From Mariniblastus sp. (GTDB taxonomy: Bacteria > Planctomycetota > Planctomycetia > Pirellulales > Pirellulaceae): DNA of 32,104 nt. Shown piece by piece: positions 1-9,857 of the stretch. Both the position numbers and the translations under genes were made by a program. How positions within the stretch are numbered: position 1 is the stretch's first letter; each line of letters opens with the position of its first letter. A model generated the notes under the pieces. It did no database searches and was not told the origin of the DNA. It saw nothing but the letters and a program-made list of their open reading frames with translations. Location: positions 1 through 32,104 of the forward strand of contig JALZWN010000068.1 of assembly GCA_023300235.1 (NCBI GenBank), read 5' to 3'.

Positions 1-2618
<2,618 letters not shown>

Positions 2619-3845
2619 ATGTCAAAACCTACTAAAAAACCAAGTCCGAAGCCTGCTAATACCTCGGACGAACCAAAAAAGACAATGGCCGAGCGTGACG
2701 AAGAAGCGATCGAGCGCATGGTCAGCCGCTTCGTTGAAAAGCAAGAAGAGAAGCCCGTCGACAAATACTTCCGCGCGTTGGTGCGGTTGAGCGGCTCCGA
2801 CTTGCACATGAAAGTCGGCAAACCACCGATCGTTCGCGTCAACGGAACGCTCAAAGAACTAAAACGCGATCCGATCGAAATCGAAGAAATGGCTCGCCTG
2901 CTGTTCCCGATGATGAACGAGCGGACACGAGACATCTTCGACGAAGAAGGCGGTTCCGACTTTGCTTACGTCGTTGACGTTGACGGAGTAGACTGGCGTT
3001 TCCGTGTCAACATGCTCCAGCAGCTTGGCAAAATCGGTTTGGTGGCTCGTCGCGTGAACAACCATATCCCGAACTTCAAAGGTTTGTACTTGCCCGAGTC
3101 GATGGAGCCATTATGCCACTACGAACAAGGCATGATCCTGCTGGCGGGTGTTACCGGTTCAGGTAAGAGTACGACGATCGCTTCGATGTTGAACTACATC
3201 AACAGTATTTACTCGAAGCACATTTTGACGCTCGAAGATCCGATCGAATTTGTTTTCACGGATGACAAATGCTTGATCAACCAGCGAGAAGTCGGCATCG
3301 ATGTGGTCGACTTTGGCGTGGGAATGAAGCACGCGGTGCGTGAAGACCCGGATATCATTCTGGTCGGTGAGCTTCGCGACGAAGAAACCTTTATGACGGC
3401 GATTCACGCGGCCGAAACCGGTCACTTGGTGTTCGGCACGATTCACGCGTCGACCGCTCCATCGACCATCGGCCGTATTTTGGATTTGTTCCCGGAAGAA
3501 ATGCACGGTGCGATCCGCGGCGCGATTGCGATGAACATGAAAGCCATCGTCGCTCAAAAACTACTCAAGTCGGCTCGACCTGACGTGGGCCGAGTTCCAA
3601 CCTGCGAGATCATGACGTTCAACCCAACGGTTAAGAAATTGATCTTGGAAGGGCGTGACCATAACTTGTCCGATGCGATTCGTATCGGCGAAGAAGAAGG
3701 CATGCAAGATTTCACGGCTTCGCTAAAGCAATTGATTGACGACGGGTTGATCGATCGCCCAACGGCTTTCCAAGTCGCGCCGAACAAGGAAGAGCTCAAG
3801 ATGAAGCTCAAGGGAATCAACGTGTCACAACCAGGAATTATCTAA
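2619..3845 (+). CDS. PilT-like type II/IV secretion or pilus retraction ATPase
   Basis: A hexameric secretion/pilus ATPase of the PilT/GspE superfamily, acting at the cytoplasmic face of the inner membrane. At 408 residues it is slightly longer than a typical PilT (about 345-370) owing to a charged, lysine- and proline-rich N-terminal extension (residues 1-45). The N-terminal domain carries the PilT-like stretch SGSDLHMKVGKPPIVRVNG (58-76). The ATPase core is complete: Walker A GVTGSGKST (177-185), Asp box EDPIEF (206-211), Walker B DIILVGELRD (245-254) and His box HAAETGHLVFGTIH (263-276). The next gene starts 2 bp after the stop, so the two are almost certainly cotranscribed. As the only catalytically intact ATPase of the cluster, it probably provides the ATP hydrolysis for whatever machine the next two genes belong to. 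Whether it powers pilus retraction or another function cannot be told from sequence. Confidence 0.93.
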   Translation: MSKPTKKPSPKPANTSDEPKKTMAERDEEAIERMVSRFVEKQEEKPVDKYFRALVRLSGSDLHMKVGKPPIVRVNGTLKELKRDPIEIEEMARLLFPMMNERTRDIFDEEGGSDFAYVVDVDGVDWRFRVNMLQQLGKIGLVARRVNNHIPNFKGLYLPESMEPLCHYEQGMILLAGVTGSGKSTTIASMLNYINSIYSKHILTLEDPIEFVFTDDKCLINQREVGIDVVDFGVGMKHAVREDPDIILVGELRDEETFMTAIHAAETGHLVFGTIHASTAPSTIGRILDLFPEEMHGAIRGAIAMNMKAIVAQKLLKSARPDVGRVPTCEIMTFNPTVKKLILEGRDHNLSDAIRIGEEEGMQDFTASLKQLIDDGLIDRPTAFQVAPNKEELKMKLKGINVSQPGII

Positions 3846-3847
3846 GA

Positions 3848-5740
3848 ATGGTTCGACGTTACACTTGGATGCTGTGCGCAGCGATGCTTTGTTTGTTTTT
3901 AATTAGCTCGCTGGCCAACACCGCTACCGCTGCACCCACAGCCACGCCCGCCGTTTTTCTTTTGCAAGACGACGATGCGGTTGAAGGCGACGCCGACGCC
4001 GATGATGCGGACGCCGAAGGGAATTTAGGCACTGTCAACGGTGACGACAAAGGAAAAAGCGCAGCGGTTTTCAAACCAGCTGCCGGGAGCCTGTCGTATC
4101 TCAAGATCGGCTTGATCGTCTTATTCTTTTTACCGTGGGTTCGGTATGTCGATTCGATCAACCGTGACACGATGGAGTTCGGCAACAAGCTCAAGCTCGA
4201 ACCCGAGATCTGGAATCCAATCTTGGTCGGCAGTTTTTTGGTGGGGCTGTTAGCCGTGCTGTTGGTGCCAATCTTCTGGGCGGGGTTCCCGTTCTTTGTA
4301 TTGGCGGCCTTTGCACCGCCGATTACTTACTCCTTCATCCGACGCAGTCGACTCCAAAACGATGACTCGCTTGCTCGAACGATCAAAAACAGCTCCAGCG
4401 ATGAATACGAAGTTGAAGAACTTCCCCAAGACGATGGTGCCGAAGTTGCGTTCACCACCGCCGGAGCAGACGCCAACGAAAAACAAGCCCGATTGATTCG
4501 TGGACGACAGAGCGAAGAGTTTCCGACGCTCAAAAACTTGATCTACGACGCTCAGTTTAAGCGTACCGAACAGTTGATGATGGACTGCGGTCGCGATGGG
4601 GCTCGTTTGCGAATCTTAGTCGACGGCGTTTGGCATCCCGCACCGCCGTTGGAACGCGAGGCCGCCGATGGCGTGGTCATCAGCTTGAAAGATCTGGCAG
4701 GTATGAACCCCGCCGATCGCCGCAACCAACAGAGTGGTTCGTTTGAAATCAAATCGGAGTTTGGGAAATCAAAACTCAAAATTCGTTCCCAAGGCGTCTC
4801 CACCGGCGAACGAGTTTTCATCAACTTCGCTCAAGCCAAAAAAGACATCCTCCGTCTGGATGAACTGGGCATGTTTCCGGACATGGCGCAGAAAGTTTCC
4901 GAGTCTCTCAACACGGCTGGGATCAGCATTATCTCCGCTCCTGCGGGGCATGGTTTGACTTCCTCCTGGCAAGGAGCGATTTTTTCTTCGGACCGTTTGA
5001 CTCGCGATTGCATTGGCTTTTACGACGAAACCGAAACCGAATCCGACATCGAAAACATTGTCCCCAAGCCGTACAACACGGCCGCTGGTGAATCGTCGTA
5101 CGAATCGCTGAAGAAAACGCTTCTATCGCAACCCGATGCCATCATCGCTCCAACGGTGGCGGATTCTGAGACCATGGACCTGTTGGCACAACAGGTCAAC
5201 GAGGAAGAGCGCACGGTCATCATTCGGTCGCAAGCGTCCACCGCGGCCGAAGCGTTTTTGCGAATGTACGCTCAGTCAAAAGACCGCAACGCTTTTTTGG
5301 CAGCCGCAAAAACGGTCACCTGCCAGCGCTTGTTACGCCGGTTGTGTAGCGATTGCCGAATCGAAACGCGAGTCAATCCAAAGATGATTCAAAAGCTCGG
5401 CGGCAACCCAAAGAAACAAGGCACCTTGTTCAACCCGTTCAAGCTCCCGCCACCTGAACAACGCGTCGACGAAAAAGGCAACCCGATCGAAATCCCGCCG
5501 TGTCCGACCTGCGGCGGTATCGGCTACATCGGCCGCATCGCCACTTTCGAAATCTTGGAACTGAATGAACAGCTCCAAGCCTTCATCCGCAAACAGCCGC
5601 AGGCTCCAGCCATCGAAGCCGCCGCGGTCAAGCTTGGCAAAACGCCACTAGCCAACCAAGCGTACAAACTTGTTTTGCTGGGTGTGACGTCGCTGGCAGA
5701 GGTCCAACGGGTGTTCAGCCCGCCGAAGAAAAAATCTTAA
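3848..5740 (+). CDS. Membrane-anchored GspE/PilB-like protein with degenerate ATPase motifs
   Basis: 630 residues. The N-terminus has a hydrophobic segment (8-28, signal peptide or anchor), an Asp/Ala-rich acidic linker (41-68) and two likely membrane segments (about 84-100 and 124-156). The cytoplasmic part resembles GspE/PilB: an N2-like domain (about 230-330, with DGVWHPAPPLEREAADG and SQGVSTGERVFINF) followed by a RecA-like fold. The position of Walker A reads APAGHGLTSS (364-373) with leucine where the catalytic lysine should be. The Walker B/Glu region reads PDAIIAPTVADSE (429-441) without the VGEIRD consensus. The zinc-binding tetracysteine of GspE is intact (C500, C503, C552, C555), as is the following GYIGRIATFEIL. 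I infer a structural or regulatory pseudo-ATPase, perhaps forming mixed complexes with the upstream ATPase. Fusion to transmembrane segments is not usual for GspE. Confidence 0.85.
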   Translation: MVRRYTWMLCAAMLCLFLISSLANTATAAPTATPAVFLLQDDDAVEGDADADDADAEGNLGTVNGDDKGKSAAVFKPAAGSLSYLKIGLIVLFFLPWVRYVDSINRDTMEFGNKLKLEPEIWNPILVGSFLVGLLAVLLVPIFWAGFPFFVLAAFAPPITYSFIRRSRLQNDDSLARTIKNSSSDEYEVEELPQDDGAEVAFTTAGADANEKQARLIRGRQSEEFPTLKNLIYDAQFKRTEQLMMDCGRDGARLRILVDGVWHPAPPLEREAADGVVISLKDLAGMNPADRRNQQSGSFEIKSEFGKSKLKIRSQGVSTGERVFINFAQAKKDILRLDELGMFPDMAQKVSESLNTAGISIISAPAGHGLTSSWQGAIFSSDRLTRDCIGFYDETETESDIENIVPKPYNTAAGESSYESLKKTLLSQPDAIIAPTVADSETMDLLAQQVNEEERTVIIRSQASTAAEAFLRMYAQSKDRNAFLAAAKTVTCQRLLRRLCSDCRIETRVNPKMIQKLGGNPKKQGTLFNPFKLPPPEQRVDEKGNPIEIPPCPTCGGIGYIGRIATFEILELNEQLQAFIRKQPQAPAIEAAAVKLGKTPLANQAYKLVLLGVTSLAEVQRVFSPPKKKS

Positions 5741-5753
5741 ACCGATCACGTTT

Positions 5754-5784
5754 GGTGGCTGGCTTCCGATCGGTGGCTGGCTTC
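5754..5784. repeat. 13-bp direct repeat between the two pseudo-ATPase genes
   Basis: GGTGGCTGGCTTC occurs at 5754-5766 and again at 5772-5784, separated by 5 bp. A 7-bp inverted repeat (ACCGATC at 5741-5747, GATCGGT at 5768-5774) overlaps it. It could be a replication-slippage product or a weak attenuator; no T-run follows. Confidence 0.5.
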
Positions 5785-5839
5785 GCTTTGACAGACTGTT
5801 TTCTACAACACAACTCAACTTACTTTTGACATAACCGCC

Positions 5840-7153
5840 ATGGCGTATGACGACGACGAAAATTTGCCACCCATCGAATTCACTGCCGCCGGGGATACGC
5901 CCGAACAGCGAGATGAGATTTTCGAATTGGTCGAGCCCTCACCGGGGTTCATCCCGATGGCCCACTTTTGCGTCGACATCATCGCCCGTGATTCGACCGT
6001 GACCGTGATGGACTTTACGGCTCAGCGTGCCAGCATTCGATTTCAGATCGACGGCATCTGGCAACCCGGCCCCACGCTTGAACGCGAAGACGGCGACTTC
6101 CTGCTGGCCTCGTTAAAGCAACTGGCTGGTTTGGATTACCGCGAGCGAAGGCAGCGACAAGAAGGTAGTTTCAAATCTATCTATCAGAAACGTGGGCAAA
6201 AATTCACCATCGTTTCACAAGGCGTCAAAACCGGCGAACGCGTCGCGATCAACTTAGACTACAAACGCCCACCGATGGAAACGGCCGAACAGCTGGGCAT
6301 GCGAGCGAGCATGAAAACGCAAATCACCGCAACGCTTTCCGATTCGGAATTGAAAAACTTTCTAGTCGTCGGTTACCCCAACGGCAACGGCTACACGTCG
6401 GCGTGGCGAGGAATCATTGGTTGTGCCGATCGTCTGACTCGCGACTACTACGTGATCCAGCCGAAAGAACGCGGTGATAGCGAAGAGATCATCAACGTTT
6501 TTCCTTGGGAGTACGACCCGGAAATGGGTGAGACGCCGCTGAGCACGATCGCTGATTTGTTGCTCAAGCAACCGGACGTGCTGGCGTTCACGGATTTGGA
6601 TTCTGGCGAAGTGATCGATCAAATCATCGACCTTTCGATCAACCAAACGGTCCCTTTGTTTACTCGCCATCCCGGCAAGCATTGTTTGGACGGGTTGCTG
6701 CGAGTGTTGGTGAAGAAGCCAAACATCGAAAAATTCGTCAAGCACTTGGACGCCGTGGCCGCGATGCGGATCATTCGAAAACTGTGCAGTTCTTGCAAAA
6801 TGGCGTTCGCACCATCGCCCAAACTGATTCATCAATTGGGCCTGCCCCAAGGCCGGATCGCCGAACTGTACAAACCCTTCATCCATCATCCAGACATGGT
6901 GGACGCGGACGAAAAACCGATCCCTCCGTGCCCTGAATGTTTTGGTGTCGGGTACAAAGGCCGCACCGGCATCTTTGAGTTTTTGACAGTCACCGACGAA
7001 CTAAAAACCGCGATCATTCAAAAACCGCAATTGAAACACCTGCAGGCGGTCGCCGAAGCCGGCGGACACGTTTCCATGAAAATGGAAGGCATCGTTCTGA
7101 TCGCCAAAGGCGTGACGTCAATCGAAGAACTTCAACGAGTACTAAAAGGCTAA
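5840..7153 (+). CDS. Soluble GspE/PilB-like pseudo-ATPase, paralogue of the preceding gene
   Basis: 437 residues without membrane segments, matching the cytoplasmic part of the upstream 630-residue protein. The N2-like domain has DGIWQPGPTLEREDGD and SQGVKTGERVAINLD in equivalent places. The Walker A position reads GYPNGNGYTS (178-187), with tyrosine replacing the lysine; the Walker B region reads PDVLAFTDLDSGE (245-257), again without the catalytic glutamate context. The zinc-binding cysteines C316, C319, C364 and C367 remain, followed by GYKGRTGIFEFL as in true GspE/PilB. The two genes probably arose by duplication, with loss of ATPase motifs before or after. It is separated by 99 bp from the upstream gene and followed after 6 bp by the CvpA-like gene, which suggests one operon. 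ATP binding is unlikely; an assembly or regulatory role in a pilus/secretion machine is inferred. Confidence 0.86.
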   Translation: MAYDDDENLPPIEFTAAGDTPEQRDEIFELVEPSPGFIPMAHFCVDIIARDSTVTVMDFTAQRASIRFQIDGIWQPGPTLEREDGDFLLASLKQLAGLDYRERRQRQEGSFKSIYQKRGQKFTIVSQGVKTGERVAINLDYKRPPMETAEQLGMRASMKTQITATLSDSELKNFLVVGYPNGNGYTSAWRGIIGCADRLTRDYYVIQPKERGDSEEIINVFPWEYDPEMGETPLSTIADLLLKQPDVLAFTDLDSGEVIDQIIDLSINQTVPLFTRHPGKHCLDGLLRVLVKKPNIEKFVKHLDAVAAMRIIRKLCSSCKMAFAPSPKLIHQLGLPQGRIAELYKPFIHHPDMVDADEKPIPPCPECFGVGYKGRTGIFEFLTVTDELKTAIIQKPQLKHLQAVAEAGGHVSMKMEGIVLIAKGVTSIEELQRVLKG

Positions 7154-7159
7154 ATCCAA

Positions 7160-7768
7160 ATGTTACTTTTGATTTCTATCTCGATTGTTTTGTTGGTTCC
7201 GCTATGCACATGGTGGTTTGGGTTTTGGAACAACATGCTCACGATGATCAACTGCATACTGGCAGGGTTGATCGCGACGAGTGCTTATCCGGTAATCAGT
7301 GAGTTCGTCACCAGCCTTGACGAAGCTGAAAATTCATACGCCTTCATCGGCGACTTTGTGGGCTTGTGGGCGATTTTTGTGATCTCGTTCATGCTGCTAC
7401 GTGGCTTCACCGATACGCTCAGCAAGTACCGTTTAAAATTCGACTCCATCACCGAGATGGTCGGTCGTTCGGTGTTCTCGATCGGGACCGCGATCGTGTT
7501 GTTGTGCTTCACCAGCTTCACCCTGCAACTGGCTCCACTGGACCAAGATCTTTTTGGCGAGTCTGGAAAGCCTGCGGGGCCCACAGACGCTGCCGTTAGT
7601 TCGCTCCCGGACCAAATGTGGGTTGGCTACGCCCAGTACGCATCCACCGGCCCGCTTAGCTCCGGTTCGGAAATCCCCAGTACCTTTTACGAAGCCGCCA
7701 AACAATACCGCTACGGCAACCAGGCTTCCAAAGACAAACGGGCCCAGATGGAAGCGAACAAGAAGTAA
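7160..7768 (+). CDS. CvpA-like inner-membrane protein
   Basis: 202 residues with four likely membrane segments at about 2-20, 28-46, 66-82 and 104-124, then a polar C-terminal tail. The layout, and stretches such as MLTMINCILAGLIATSAYPVI and GFTDTLSKYRLKFDSITEMVGRSVFSIGTAIV, resemble the CvpA family (colicin V production protein, broadly linked to envelope functions). It starts 6 bp after the preceding pseudo-ATPase gene and so looks like the last gene of the PilT/GspE-like operon; it may anchor that complex in the membrane (inference). Family assignment is by fold and pattern only. Confidence 0.65.
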   Translation: MLLLISISIVLLVPLCTWWFGFWNNMLTMINCILAGLIATSAYPVISEFVTSLDEAENSYAFIGDFVGLWAIFVISFMLLRGFTDTLSKYRLKFDSITEMVGRSVFSIGTAIVLLCFTSFTLQLAPLDQDLFGESGKPAGPTDAAVSSLPDQMWVGYAQYASTGPLSSGSEIPSTFYEAAKQYRYGNQASKDKRAQMEANKK

Positions 7769-7863
7769 CGCTTCGCCGGCAAATATCGGCTCGGATCATC
7801 CAATGGTAATCGATTGGCGGTTCTTGCATTTTGGGCCGCCCAACAGTTCAAACACGGATACGA

Positions 7864-8637
7864 ATGCCTGACCGAGACGCCAACGAGCCCGCGAAGCTGT
7901 CACCGCGCAACCGGTTTCGCTTCTTCCCGCAACTGAATGATCTCGCGGATCAGCGTTGGCTCCGCTCCAATGCTAAGCTATCTGAAAAAGCCGCAGCGGT
8001 TCACTTTAATTCGGACAGCTTGCAAGATGCTCTTATGCAAGCCATCGCCGACCAACGCGTTTTGTCGATCAAAGAAGTCATCGAAACCTTCGAGTTTTTT
8101 GCTCGGGTTCGCAAAACCATCAAAGCTGAATGCGTGGCTGATTTGTGCTGCGGCCATGGTCTCTTGGGTTTGCTGTTTGCGGTGTTTGAGCGAAAAGTCA
8201 ACCGCGTGATTTTGCTGGACAAATTCGAACCTGAAAATCGAGCGAAGTTAATCGCGGCGGCTTCGGCGGTTGCTCCTTGGATCGTCGACAAAGTCGAATC
8301 ACAACAGGCAAAAATTGAAACCGCTGAAGCACTCCTGCCACAAGGCTGCTCGATCATCAGCGCCCACGCTTGCGGAGTTTTGTCGGACCGCTGCATCGAC
8401 ATCGCAATCGCCAAAGAAAGCCAACTCGCAATCCTGCCGTGTTGCTACCCAAAGTCGGCCTGCGATGCTCCACTGGCCATTCGAACCGCGTTTGGTTTGG
8501 AAGCGGCCTACGACATCGACCGCACGTATCGGTTAGAGTCCGCCGGTTATCTTGTTCGCTGGATGGAGATTCCAGAAGTCATCACGCCGATGAATCGAAT
8601 TCTGGTGGCGAGGCTTGGTAGCTCTCCGCGTTGTTGA
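7864..8637 (+). CDS. Class I SAM-dependent methyltransferase-like protein
   Basis: 257 residues from the ATG at 7864; the frame is open upstream to a TTG at 7831, but the ATG is preferred because the extra residues carry no recognisable feature. Motif I of Rossmann methyltransferases is seen as VADLCCGHGLLGLLFA, followed by the acidic end of strand 2 in VILLDKFEP. Further on, SAHACGVLSDRCIDIA and AILPCCYP resemble the HACG...CC pattern of the METTL25/TRM13-like methyltransferases, suggesting an RNA substrate, but this is weak. It lies 95 bp downstream of the CvpA-like gene on the same strand, and it is unclear whether it belongs to that operon. Substrate unknown. Confidence 0.7.
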   Translation: MPDRDANEPAKLSPRNRFRFFPQLNDLADQRWLRSNAKLSEKAAAVHFNSDSLQDALMQAIADQRVLSIKEVIETFEFFARVRKTIKAECVADLCCGHGLLGLLFAVFERKVNRVILLDKFEPENRAKLIAAASAVAPWIVDKVESQQAKIETAEALLPQGCSIISAHACGVLSDRCIDIAIAKESQLAILPCCYPKSACDAPLAIRTAFGLEAAYDIDRTYRLESAGYLVRWMEIPEVITPMNRILVARLGSSPRC

Positions 8638-8748
8638 TTTAGTAAGGCGTTTTGGCTTTAGCGAAGTAATGTAGACTGGACGCTCCGCGGACAGCGCGCT
8701 GGCGCTCGGTTCCTTGCTAACGCCGCGGGCTACCATTGAACGGATACC

Positions 8749-8782
8749 AACCCCGTTGCCCTAACACCTGAGCAACGGGGTT
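8749..8782. repeat. 11-bp perfect inverted repeat (hairpin)
   Basis: AACCCCGTTGC (8749-8759) pairs perfectly with GCAACGGGGTT (8772-8782) around a 12-nt loop. It follows the methyltransferase-like gene by about 110 bp. It lacks a T-run, so it is either a dispersed palindromic element or part of a two-stage termination region. Confidence 0.6.
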
Positions 8783-8880
8783 GTGGCATGTCTTGAAATC
8801 CTTAGCGAACGTTATTTCATAAAGCTCTTCATGCTACGCGGAACCCTACTCAAGTCAAACTTTTGCCTCACCAAACAAAT

Positions 8881-8920
8881 ACACCTCAGCCCAATTGGAC
8901 TGAGGTGTTTGTAATTTTTT
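8881..8920 (+). terminator. Probable Rho-independent terminator, possibly bidirectional
   Basis: ACACCTCAG (8881-8889) pairs with CTGAGGTGT (8900-8908) around a 10-nt loop, and a T-rich tail with six consecutive T (8915-8920) follows. On the opposite strand the stem is followed by ATTTGTTT, so it may also stop fabI transcription, whose stop codon lies 19 bp away. Confidence 0.75.
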
Positions 8921-8938
8921 AACCTGTAAATCAGATTC

Positions 8939-9769
8939 TTAAGCATCATCCGGAATCAAATCAACCATGCGGCCCGGAGATCCCATTGCGTTGTATCCGC
9001 CATCGACGTGCAGCACTTCGCCGGTGATGCCGTTGGACATGTCCGACAGCAAGAACGCTCCCGTGCGTCCGACTTCTTGATGCGTGATGTTTCGAGCCAA
9101 CGGCGAAACGTGCTCGTACATCTTCAACATGCCATGAGCACCAACGGCTTGGCTGGCCAGTGTTTTCAACGGCCCGGCGCTCAACGCATTCACGCGGACG
9201 CCAGATGGCCCGAGTTCGTACGCCAAGTAACGTGTCGCGGTTTCAAGAGCTGATTTGCAGATGCCCATCATGTTGTAACCAGCAACGATTTTTTCGCCAC
9301 CGAAGTAAGTCATGCACGCAATCGCAGCGTTGTCCGAAAGGATCGGCTGAACGGCTTTGGTCACCGCGATCAAACTGTAGCAACTGATCTCCATCGCCAT
9401 CTTGAAACCTTCGCGGCTACAATCAAGCGTATCGTTCAAATCAGCTCGGTCGGCGTAGGCGATCGAGTGCAACACGAAGTCGAGTTGGCCGAATTCGGCT
9501 TTGGCTTTGGCGACCACGCTAGCGATTTGTTCGTCGTTGCAGACATCCAGCGGCTCAAGAAACGCCGGTTTGGCGCCGGTTTTGGATTTCTCGAAGCACT
9601 TTTCAACCCGCATGCGATTCTTTTTTCTGGCATCGTCTTCGCGGTCGGGCAAGTGAGTAAAACCACACGTTCCGCCTTCGGCCATGATCGTTTCCGCAAT
9701 CGCCCACGCGATTGAACGATCATTCGCCACACCTAAAATCAAACCTTTTTTGCCCTCGAATAAACCCAT
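8939..9769 (-). CDS. fabI: Enoyl-[acyl-carrier-protein] reductase (NADH), FabI type
   Basis: Reduces trans-2-enoyl-ACP to acyl-ACP in the last step of each type II fatty acid elongation cycle; cytoplasmic, a homotetramer in known members. 276 residues, close to the usual 260-275. The N-terminal nucleotide-binding pattern GKKGLILGVANDRSIAWAIA is FabI-like (with the divergent glycine motif of this group). The catalytic pair Tyr165-x6-Lys172 lies in GYNMMGICKSALE, with the additional Tyr155 in MTYFGGEK, matching the E. coli Y146/Y156/K163 arrangement. The C-terminus has GPLKTLAS and GEVLHVDGGYNAMG. It appears monocistronic and divergent from the sigma-54 activator gene, with 88 bp between the two starts. 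Confidence 0.96.
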   Translation of the reverse strand: MGLFEGKKGLILGVANDRSIAWAIAETIMAEGGTCGFTHLPDREDDARKKNRMRVEKCFEKSKTGAKPAFLEPLDVCNDEQIASVVAKAKAEFGQLDFVLHSIAYADRADLNDTLDCSREGFKMAMEISCYSLIAVTKAVQPILSDNAAIACMTYFGGEKIVAGYNMMGICKSALETATRYLAYELGPSGVRVNALSAGPLKTLASQAVGAHGMLKMYEHVSPLARNITHQEVGRTGAFLLSDMSNGITGEVLHVDGGYNAMGSPGRMVDLIPDDA

Positions 9770-9857
9770 GAAAGGATATCCTTATTGAATTGAATTGCTT
9801 TAACGGCAATCATTGTGACGACCGAATCGCATTCTGACAATTCTTACTGCCCAAATT

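Larger units (their letters stand above)
8638..8938. other. Hairpin-rich spacer between convergent genes
   Basis: This 301-bp region separates two convergent genes. It holds two strong hairpins (listed separately) and, at about 8668-8735, a GC-rich stretch (CTCCGCGGACAGCGCGC ... ACGCCGCGGGCTACC) that resembles short dispersed intergenic repeats I recall from Rhodopirellula genomes. That last point needs a genome search. No open frame of interest was seen. Confidence 0.5.

Noticed and set aside
7814..7828. TTGGC...TTGC pattern upstream of the methyltransferase-like gene as a sigma-54 promoter
   Set aside because: Only 8 bases separate the GG and GC elements, whereas sigma-54 promoters need 10.
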